DNA of 64,000 bases from Roseibium alexandrii DFL-11 (GTDB lineage Bacteria > Pseudomonadota > Alphaproteobacteria > Rhizobiales > Stappiaceae): positions 1,875,228 through 1,939,227 of the forward strand of contig NZ_CM011002.1 in the NCBI RefSeq assembly GCF_000158095.2. Reading direction: 5' to 3'. Positions 57,743 to 64,000 of the stretch are shown here, piece by piece. The notes beneath the pieces were generated by a model. That model searched no databases. It was not told the DNA's origin and saw only the letters and a program-made list of their open reading frames with translations. A program made the position numbers and the translations under genes. Position 1 is the first letter of the stretch. The number at the start of each line of letters is the position of its first letter.

Positions 57743-58897
57743 ATGACCGTTGTTCCCGTAACTTCGCCGGACCTAGATGCAGCTGAAGTGTCCTGGTTTG
57801 CGGCGCTGTGCTCGGACGACTATCAGTTCCTCGGCGTGCCGGAAGGCCACTTGCGGTCCTCATGGGAGCACTGCTCTTCCATCGTCAAAACAGCCGAGGC
57901 CCAGGGCTTCCGGAACATTCTTTGCCCGTCCTCCTACCAGGTCGGACAGGACACCTTGAGTTTCGTCGCCGGCTGCGCGCCGATTACCGACAAGATCAAC
58001 CTGCTGGCGGCTGTCCGCTGTGGTGAAATGCAGCCGATCATGCTGGCACGGACCATCGCGACGCTGGACCACATGCTGGAAGGCCGGCTGACGGTCAACA
58101 TCATCTCCTCCAACTTCCCGGGCGAAGAAGCCGACAGCGGCTACCGTTATCAGCGCTCCCGCGAAGTGGTTGAAATCCTCAAGCAGGCGTGGACGCAGGA
58201 CGAGATCAACTACGAAGGTCAGATCTACAATTTTAAAGGTCTGACCACGGATCCGGCCCGGCCTTACCAGACAGGCGGCCCCCTGCTTTATTTTGGCGGT
58301 TATTCGCCCGACGCTTTGGATCTCTGCGGCCAGCACTGCGACGTCTACTTGATGTGGCCGGAAAAGATCGAAGAGCTGGAAGGCCGCATGAAAGCTGTTC
58401 ATGCCGTCGCCGAGAAATACGATCGCACCCTCGACTATGGCCTTCGGGTTCACATGATCGTCCGCGATACAGAAAAGGAAGCGCAGGAATACGCCGACTA
58501 CATCGTTTCCAAGCTGGATGATGATCAGGGCACTGCTATCCGCGAACGCGCCCTCGACGCGAAATCCCTGGGCGTCAGCCACCAATCCAAAAACCGCGAG
58601 ATCGCGGACCAATTTGGCTACATCGAACCAAACCTTTGGACCGGGGTCGGCCGGGCCCGTTCCGGTTGCGGCGCGGCGCTCGTCGGTTCCACCGACCAGG
58701 TGATGTCCAAGATCGAGGCCTATCAGAAAATGGGCATCCGGGCGTTTATCTTTTCCGGCTACCCGCATGAAGAAGAAGCCAAGCACTTCGGCGCCCGTGT
58801 CATGCCAAATCTGAAGACCTGCTCGCTTCCCGAAGCTTACGGCCGCGTTCCGGCCGAAACCCCTGCAACACCGCTCGGCAATGGAGTCCGCCGCTAA
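57743..58897 (+). CDS. LLM-class FMN-dependent monooxygenase, SmoC-like
   Basis: A 384-residue luciferase-like enzyme of the SsuD group. Conserved stretches are AEVSWFAALCSDDYQFLGVP, FRNILCPSSYQVGQDTLSF, LDHMLEGRLTVNIISSNFPG and WTGVGRARSGCGAALVGS. Such enzymes take FMNH2 and O2 to cleave a C-S bond, releasing sulfite. The N-terminal stretch and overall form are like sulfoquinovose monooxygenase SmoC from memory. The operon also holds a flavin reductase and an SmoB-like reductase. The ribosome site GGGGAGGAGAG is strong. Substrate remains a prediction. Confidence 0.85.
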   Translation: MTVVPVTSPDLDAAEVSWFAALCSDDYQFLGVPEGHLRSSWEHCSSIVKTAEAQGFRNILCPSSYQVGQDTLSFVAGCAPITDKINLLAAVRCGEMQPIMLARTIATLDHMLEGRLTVNIISSNFPGEEADSGYRYQRSREVVEILKQAWTQDEINYEGQIYNFKGLTTDPARPYQTGGPLLYFGGYSPDALDLCGQHCDVYLMWPEKIEELEGRMKAVHAVAEKYDRTLDYGLRVHMIVRDTEKEAQEYADYIVSKLDDDQGTAIRERALDAKSLGVSHQSKNREIADQFGYIEPNLWTGVGRARSGCGAALVGSTDQVMSKIEAYQKMGIRAFIFSGYPHEEEAKHFGARVMPNLKTCSLPEAYGRVPAETPATPLGNGVRR

Positions 58898-59787
58898 TGG
58901 ATCGCGTCAAACTTAACGACACGCTTGAATTTTCCCGCCTCATCTACGGCATGTGGCGGCTTGGCGACGATGCGGACACTTCTCCGGCTCATGTAGAACG
59001 GAAGATCCAGTCTTGCCTAGATCAGGGCATCACGACCTTCGATCAGGCGGATATCTACGGCGACTACGGTGCCGAAGCCGTGCTTGGCGGCGCGATGAAA
59101 GCCAATCCGTCTCTGCGGAACAAGATGGAGATCATCACCAAGTGTGACATCGTCGCTCCGTGTGGCCGGTATGCCGACGCCAAGGTGAAGTACTACGACA
59201 CGTCGCGGGCTCACATTGATAAATCGGTCGAGATTTCTCTCACCGAAATGGCCATTGAGACGGTCGATCTTCTCCTGATCCACCGCCCGGATCCGTTCAT
59301 GGATCATCATGAAACGGGTGCCGCGCTGGATGATCTGGTGAAGTCCGGCAAGGTGAAAAACATCGGCGTTTCGAACTTCCGTCCTTGGGACTGGGAACTC
59401 CTTCAATCCGCCATGACCAACACGCTAGTGACAAACCAGATCGAGATCTCCTTGAAGGAAATCTCGCCATTTACAAATGGCGATCTGGCCTTCCATCAGC
59501 GGCTCGGCACAAAACTGATGGCCTGGTCCCCGCTTGGTGGCGGATCTCTGATTTCGGAAGGCGGCAAGCTCGGGTCAGTGATGGACGAGATCGCACATTC
59601 CTTCGGTGTTGACCGCTCTGCAGTTGCTGTTGCGTTCCTTTTGGCGCATCCGGCACACCTCATGCCGGTCATGGGCACCAACAATCTGGAGCGTATCGGG
59701 AAAATCTCGGACGCGCTCAAAGTCAAACTTGACCGCGAAACCTGGTACCGCCTTTACGAGGCTGCCCTTGGAAACGAGGTTCCCTGA
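58897..59787 (+). CDS. Aldo-keto reductase, SmoB/YdhF-like
   Basis: A 296-residue aldo-keto reductase. Tetrad: Asp49 and Tyr54 in DQADIYG, Lys82 in ITKCD, His129 in LLIHRPDP. The C-terminal YEAALGNEVP resembles YdhF. In the sulfoquinovose pathway SmoB reduces 6-oxo-glucose to glucose, a good match for this position after the monooxygenase. The ATG overlaps the stop of the monooxygenase (TAATG), so the two are coupled. Other sugar aldehydes are possible substrates. Confidence 0.87.
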   Translation: MDRVKLNDTLEFSRLIYGMWRLGDDADTSPAHVERKIQSCLDQGITTFDQADIYGDYGAEAVLGGAMKANPSLRNKMEIITKCDIVAPCGRYADAKVKYYDTSRAHIDKSVEISLTEMAIETVDLLLIHRPDPFMDHHETGAALDDLVKSGKVKNIGVSNFRPWDWELLQSAMTNTLVTNQIEISLKEISPFTNGDLAFHQRLGTKLMAWSPLGGGSLISEGGKLGSVMDEIAHSFGVDRSAVAVAFLLAHPAHLMPVMGTNNLERIGKISDALKVKLDRETWYRLYEAALGNEVP

Positions 59788-60302
59788 TGACCATGCAAAC
59801 TGCAGATCACACCGTAACGTTCGCGCCGCATTCGGAAAACTCCCGGCTGTTGCGGGATGCCTTTGGCCGATTTGCGACCGGCGTCACGGTTGTGACCACC
59901 CATTCTGAAGACGGCCCGGTCGGGATCACCGCCAACAGCTTTTCTTCCGTCTCCACGGACCCGCCGCTGGTCCTCTGGATGCCGGACAAGGGCTCGCGCC
60001 GGTTCCGCTACTTCGAGCAAGCCGAACGCTATGCAATCCATGTTCTGAGCCACGAGCAGGCAGAGATCTGCAATGGGTTCGTCAAGAACGCACATGCTTT
60101 TGATCAGCTGACATACCAGCTTTGCCAGAACAACGTACCGCTGATCGAGAACTGCCTGGCGCGTTTCGAATGTAAGCGGTTTGCGGCGTATGAGGGCGGC
60201 GATCATTTGATTGTTCTGGGCGAAGTGATGCAGGCTGAAATGCGCACCGGGGATGCGCTGACATTTTTTTCCGGCAAACTCGGACAAATCGCGCCAAAGT
60301 AA
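59787..60302 (+). CDS. Flavin reductase domain protein, SmoA-like
   Basis: A 171-residue NAD(P)H:flavin reductase. LRDAFGRFATGVTVVTT, GITANSFSSVSTDPPLVLWM and LTFFSGKLGQI are the family features. It supplies FMNH2 to a two-component monooxygenase, here the gene two places upstream. Its start overlaps the preceding stop (TGATG). A further ATG at 59793 is possible. With the monooxygenase and aldo-keto reductase it completes a SmoC-SmoB-SmoA-like set. Confidence 0.9.
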   Translation: MTMQTADHTVTFAPHSENSRLLRDAFGRFATGVTVVTTHSEDGPVGITANSFSSVSTDPPLVLWMPDKGSRRFRYFEQAERYAIHVLSHEQAEICNGFVKNAHAFDQLTYQLCQNNVPLIENCLARFECKRFAAYEGGDHLIVLGEVMQAEMRTGDALTFFSGKLGQIAPK

Positions 60303-60373
60303 AAGCGATCACAAAAGAAAAGGTCGGGACGGCCATCGCCCCGCCATAATGGACGGACCAGGGAGGAGCCCGT

Positions 60374-60964
60374 ATGGGGGCATTGCTGGCGGTTTTAAAA
60401 CCGCTTGCCTTCGTCAATTCGCATCTTTTGCGGATCGGACGAGGGATCGGCGTCGTCGCCGTTGCGTTGATGGTGGTTGCGATCCTGATACAGGTCGTGG
60501 CCCGCTATGGGTTAAACAATGCCCTCCCCTGGCCTGATGAGGCCGCCCGTTTCTGCATGCTCTGGATGACCGGCTTGATGGCGCCAACCGCCTTCCGGCG
60601 CGGCGGGTTTGTTGCCATCGACACACTGGTAATCATGCTTCCGAAAATTCTGGCAAGTGTCCTGTCGCTGTTTCTCCTGTTGGTCTCCCTTGTTGTTCTG
60701 CTTGTTGCCGTTCAGATCGGCTACGCCGAGGTCACCGGTTTTGGCGGAAGGTTTGCAACCGCCTCTCTCTACGTTCCCGGCAATTTGACCTTGACCGAAT
60801 GGATCCGGGTGCCGCGCAGCTGGATGATGATGTCGATGTTCGTTGGCGTCATCTTGCTCGCTCTGGTCAATGTTGAGCTCATTCTGCGCAGCCTGATTTC
60901 GCTGATTGGCGGCAAGGACCATCTGCCAAACATTCCGGATGCAGATATGGCGGGGGCGGACTGA
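60374..60964 (+). CDS. dctQ: TRAP transporter small permease (DctQ)
   Basis: A 196-residue protein with four membrane segments (about 25-48, 55-75, 92-115, 145-170). The middle NALPWPDEAARFCMLWMTGLM, followed by RRGGFVAIDTLV, is the DctQ signature. GGGAGGAG is the ribosome site. It overlaps the large permease start (TGATG). It should work with the following DctM and DctP to import an anion, probably an organosulfonate from context. Confidence 0.92.
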   Translation: MGALLAVLKPLAFVNSHLLRIGRGIGVVAVALMVVAILIQVVARYGLNNALPWPDEAARFCMLWMTGLMAPTAFRRGGFVAIDTLVIMLPKILASVLSLFLLLVSLVVLLVAVQIGYAEVTGFGGRFATASLYVPGNLTLTEWIRVPRSWMMMSMFVGVILLALVNVELILRSLISLIGGKDHLPNIPDADMAGAD

Positions 60965-62253
60965 TGCTGATTTGGTTCCTTCCTGTCTTCCTCACCTTCC
61001 TGATGATCGGTTTGCCGGTTTTCTTCGGCCTACTGGCAGCGCCCGGTATTCTGTTGTGGCTGAACGGTCAAGAGCGGGACATCACCCTGCTCTACCGCAA
61101 CGTCTACAATGGCATGGACTCCTTTCCTCTCATGGCGATTCCGTTTTTCATGCTCGCAGGCGAGTTAATGAACAAAGGCGGCATCACCATGCGGCTGGTA
61201 GAGTTCTCTCAGGCGCTGATGGGCCACCTGCGCGGTGGGCTGGCTCACGTCAACATCCTCTCGTCGATGCTGTTTGCCGGCCTTTCCGGCTCAGCGGTTG
61301 CCGATACCTCTGCTCTTGGATCCATGCTGATCCCGGCCATGGAAAAGCAGGGCTACACCCGCAAGTTTGCAGCTGCGATTACAGCGGCCTCCTCGGTGAT
61401 CGGACCGATCATTCCGCCCTCGGGAATCATGATCATCTATGCTTATGTCATGGGCGAAAGTGTTGCCGCGCTGTTCCTCGCCGGTATCGTTCCCGGTGTC
61501 ATGGTCGGCGTCGGCCTGATGCTGATGGTCAAGTTCATGGCCGACAAGTACGACTTCCCTATTGCGTCCCGGAAGTCGACCTGGGCCGAACGTGGTCAGG
61601 CCTCTCTCAAGGCATTCTTCCCGCTTCTGACCCCGGTGATCATCCTTGGCGGCATTCTGGCCGGTGTCTTCACGCCCACAGAGGCCGCAGCGGTTGCCGT
61701 GGCATACGCGCTCTTCATCGGGCTGTTTGTTCTCAGAACCTTGAAGCCGCATGAAATTCCGGGCGTTTTGAACCGGGCTGGCATTACATCAGCCGTTGTG
61801 TTGCTGTTGGTCGGCGCCGCCATGGCCTTCAAAACCGTGGTCAGCCTCAGCTACGCGCCGCAGATCATGGCCGACTTCGTGCTTAGCCTGACCGAAAACC
61901 CGCTGCTCCTGCTGTTCCTGATCAACCTGCTTTTGTTCATCGTGGGTATGTTTCTGGATGCCGGACCGGCGATCATCATTCTTGGACCTATCCTTGGACC
62001 GATCTTTCTCGAACTGGGTGTTGATCCGATCCATTTTGCCATCATCATGAGCGTGAACCTGACCATTGGCCTGGCAACGCCTCCGATGGGGCTGGTCCTG
62101 TTTGTAGCAGCATCTGTCTCCAAGGAACGGGTGGAGACGATATCCAAGGCTATTCTGCCGTTTCTGGCGGTGGAGATCGCAGTGATCTTTCTGATCACTT
62201 ACATTCCGGCACTTTCGATGACGATCCCGCGTCTGACCGGATTTGCCAACTGA
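60964..62253 (+). CDS. dctM: TRAP transporter large permease (DctM)
   Basis: A 429-residue permease with about twelve membrane segments. DSFPLMAIPFFMLAGELMNKGG and SGSAVADTSALGSMLIPAM, then ASSVIGPIIPPSGIMIIYAY are diagnostic. It carries out sodium-driven uptake of the ligand delivered by DctP. Coupled by one-base overlap with dctQ; dctP follows 27 bases later. It replaces the ABC importer known from other sulfoquinovose monooxygenase loci. Confidence 0.94.
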   Translation: MLIWFLPVFLTFLMIGLPVFFGLLAAPGILLWLNGQERDITLLYRNVYNGMDSFPLMAIPFFMLAGELMNKGGITMRLVEFSQALMGHLRGGLAHVNILSSMLFAGLSGSAVADTSALGSMLIPAMEKQGYTRKFAAAITAASSVIGPIIPPSGIMIIYAYVMGESVAALFLAGIVPGVMVGVGLMLMVKFMADKYDFPIASRKSTWAERGQASLKAFFPLLTPVIILGGILAGVFTPTEAAAVAVAYALFIGLFVLRTLKPHEIPGVLNRAGITSAVVLLLVGAAMAFKTVVSLSYAPQIMADFVLSLTENPLLLLFLINLLLFIVGMFLDAGPAIIILGPILGPIFLELGVDPIHFAIIMSVNLTIGLATPPMGLVLFVAASVSKERVETISKAILPFLAVEIAVIFLITYIPALSMTIPRLTGFAN

Positions 62254-62280
62254 TCTGAGCTTTACCTAGGGAGGACTTCA

Positions 62281-63339
62281 ATGCTCAAATCTGCCCTTAA
62301 ATCCTTGACGGTCGCGGCGATGCTCGCCGGGTCCGCATTGAGTGCAACGGCGGCCGACTACACATTGCGCGCCACCGCAAACTCCAACGAAAACGATGAA
62401 GACTATGATGGTCTTGTCGTGTTCAAGAACTTCGTGGAAGCCGCTTCGAACGGTGCCATCGAGGTTGAACTCTTCATCGGCACGCAGCTGTGCTCCAACG
62501 GCGCAGAGTGCCTGCAAGGGGTCGCTGGTGGTGCCATCGATGTTTACATCTCCACATCCGGCGGCGCATCCGGCATCTTCCCGTATGTTCAGGTTCTCGA
62601 CCTGCCGTACATGATGTCCGATGACCGGATTGCAGAACATGTTCTGTCCGGTGACTTCACCCGCACCATGCGCAACATGGCGCTGGAAGACAGTGACAAC
62701 ATGATCCGCCTGATGACCATCGGCAACACCGGCGGCTGGCGGAACTTCGCCAACACAAAGCGGCGTATTGCGGCACCTTCTGACATGGAAGGCCTGAAAA
62801 TCCGTACTGTCGTTGCCGATCTGCCGCAGGTTCTTGTCAAAGCGCTTGGCGCGTCTCCGACCCCGATCCCGTGGCCGGAGCTGTTCACCTCCTTCCAGAC
62901 TGGCGTGGTTGAAGGCTCAAAGAACGGCATCACCGACATCATGGGCATGAAGTTCCCGGATGCCGGCCTGCAATACGTCACCCTCGACGGACATGCCTAC
63001 ATGGGCGCTCTGTGGTGGATGAACAATGAGAAGTTCCTCTCCATGCCGGAGGACATGCGCCGGGTGGTTGTTGATGGTTTCTATGCCCTGCAACAGGCAA
63101 CCTTTGCATCTCCGAAGCGCAAGTCGATCCAGGCCTATGAAGACTTTGTTGCCGGCGGTGGTGATCTTTATGTTCCAACCCCGGCCGAAAAGGCAGCCTT
63201 CAAAGAAGCTGCAAGCCCGGTCTTCGATTGGTTCAAGGAAAACGTTGACCGCGGCGGCGAAATCTTCGGCGCGCTGGAAGAAGCCGTGGCAGCTGCCGAG
63301 GCAGACGTTAACGGCGCGCGCGACGCAGACCTGAACTAA
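62281..63339 (+). CDS. dctP: TRAP transporter substrate-binding protein (DctP)
   Basis: A 352-residue periplasmic receptor. Signal peptide MLKSALKSLTVAAMLAGSAL up to ATAAD. The family parts GGAIDVYISTSGG, MRNMALE and MEGLKIRTV, with Arg near residue 178 in a position used for anion binding, and QTGVVEGSKNGI are visible. AGGGAGGA precedes ATG 62281. Ligand predicted as the substrate of the neighbouring monooxygenase, unproved. A terminator-like hairpin follows. Confidence 0.92.
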   Translation: MLKSALKSLTVAAMLAGSALSATAADYTLRATANSNENDEDYDGLVVFKNFVEAASNGAIEVELFIGTQLCSNGAECLQGVAGGAIDVYISTSGGASGIFPYVQVLDLPYMMSDDRIAEHVLSGDFTRTMRNMALEDSDNMIRLMTIGNTGGWRNFANTKRRIAAPSDMEGLKIRTVVADLPQVLVKALGASPTPIPWPELFTSFQTGVVEGSKNGITDIMGMKFPDAGLQYVTLDGHAYMGALWWMNNEKFLSMPEDMRRVVVDGFYALQQATFASPKRKSIQAYEDFVAGGGDLYVPTPAEKAAFKEAASPVFDWFKENVDRGGEIFGALEEAVAAAEADVNGARDADLN

Positions 63340-63350
63340 CACGACACGAC

Positions 63351-63388
63351 AAGTGAGGGGCCGCATTCTGGCTCCTCACTTCGTTCTT
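63351..63388 (+). terminator. Terminator-like hairpin after dctP
   Basis: AAGTGAGGGGCC (63351-63362) pairs with GGCTCCTCACTT (63370-63381), one G-U pair, seven-base loop. The T-run after it is weak. Confidence 0.6.
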
Positions 63389-63480
63389 GGCATTTGTATT
63401 TTCATCCAGACAATCAACCGTGGATATGACACATCTCTTGATGCTACCTGTCTTTAGTCGTTGATTTTTTGGATTGTCAT

Positions 63481-64000
63481 ATGGCTGCCTCATCTCCGGA
63501 ACTGACCAAGCTCGAACCGCCACAAATCTTTGAAACCCGGGACCAGGCCGTCGTTCTGGATGAGGATTTGGCAAGGCTTTTTGGACTGTCGACCTCGAAA
63601 TTCAACCAGCGTGTCAAGGCACATCTGGAGCGGTTTGAGGGCGGATTCGCGTTTCAACTCACTGAAAGTGAAGCAGAAATTTTGATATACCAATCTGGTA
63701 CATCAAGTGGACATGGTGGACGCCGGAAACTTCCATGGGTTTTCACCGAACACGGTGCCGCCATGGCGGCAACCATTATCCGGACTCCGGAGGCAGTGGA
63801 GGCGACCCGGTTCATCATCAAGACATTCGTTGCAGCACGCAAGGCTGGTGTCAGTCCAGAGCCAAACGCAAAGGCAGTGACCGCCAAAACGGGTATGCTT
63901 CCTGCCCCGGCTGATGAACGGCCCGGTCTCCTGGTTAAACTCGACGGCGCCCTTGGCCGGGTTCTCGATGCAATTGCCGATCCGACCGCCGACACCACTG
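63481..64000 (+). CDS. ORF6N domain protein, N-terminal part
   Basis: Open to the right edge, 173 codons, no stop. The N-terminal ORF6N domain is clear: PQIFETRDQAVVLDEDLARL, FGLSTSKFNQRVKAHLERFE, FAFQLTESEAEILI and LPWVFTEHGAAMAATII, residues 14-115. Such proteins are phage or mobile-element linked anti-repressor-like DNA-binding proteins, but many are chromosomal with unknown role. What follows, after residue 120, is Ala- and Pro-rich. Start ATG 63481 chosen; no strong ribosome site seen. Confidence 0.8.
   Translation, partial: MAASSPELTKLEPPQIFETRDQAVVLDEDLARLFGLSTSKFNQRVKAHLERFEGGFAFQLTESEAEILIYQSGTSSGHGGRRKLPWVFTEHGAAMAATIIRTPEAVEATRFIIKTFVAARKAGVSPEPNAKAVTAKTGMLPAPADERPGLLVKLDGALGRVLDAIADPTADTT

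Overview
The window is 64 kb of a GC-rich (high-50s percent by eye) alphaproteobacterial chromosome. The Omp2-type porin, the single bifunctional RelA/SpoT, the rpoZ-rsh-pyrE and acpS-lepB-rnc-era-recO order, the Rhizobiales-style RecO and Bpt, and the paired PhnE permeases point to the Hyphomicrobiales. A marine Stappiaceae genus such as Roseibium/Labrenzia is my best guess; the genus is inference. I see no rRNA, tRNA, insertion sequence, integrase or CRISPR array.

Layout. 0-18.6 kb is a housekeeping core: end of hemB, an RDD membrane protein, an SLC13-type permease, bpt, a family-5 uracil-DNA glycosylase, a NYN-domain protein, rpoZ, rsh, pyrE, a DUF2062 protein, acpS, lepB, rnc, era, recO, a GGDEF/EAL protein and parC. 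18.6-24.5 kb carries an AraC regulator, a DUF2000 protein, an iron alcohol dehydrogenase overlapping a thioesterase, smpB, dapA and an alpha/beta hydrolase. 24.6-37.7 kb is mainly envelope biology: porin, PbpC with a very large alpha-2-macroglobulin, an orphan ParA divergent from a TPR-GGDEF protein, and a lytic transglycosylase. 37.9-43 kb is a phosphonate/phosphate-type ABC importer (phnC-D-E-E, minus strand) preceded by two clear Pho-box-like sites and divergent from a hexapeptide acyltransferase of the phosphonate-associated family.

43-55.5 kb is accessory: VOC, XRE and HD-domain genes, an orphan gp5/VgrG-like beta-repeat protein, a SpoIIAA-like protein, a class II glutamine amidotransferase, a class V aminotransferase divergent from an Lrp regulator, then an AT-rich island leading a three-gene operon (unknown beta-rich protein, GH18 enzyme, class 3 lipase) and an 882-residue SH3b protein with a basic repetitive tail.

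55.7-63.4 kb looks like one catabolic locus: Gfo/Idh/MocA oxidoreductase and GntR regulator on one strand; on the other an LLM flavin monooxygenase, an aldo-keto reductase, a flavin reductase and a complete TRAP transporter. The three enzymes match in family and features the SmoC/SmoB/SmoA set of the sulfoquinovose monooxygenase pathway, but the ABC importer of that pathway is replaced by a TRAP system. This is the most interesting functional prediction of the window. An ORF6N-domain gene runs off the right edge.

Two families of dispersed palindromic repeats are visible: a 102-bp element present twice (561 and 21604), and small perfect hairpins with a TCAAG/CTTGA-type loop (730-901 and 55601-55652). 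An intergenic segment near 21.74-21.84 kb holds one perfect and several near-perfect DnaA boxes.
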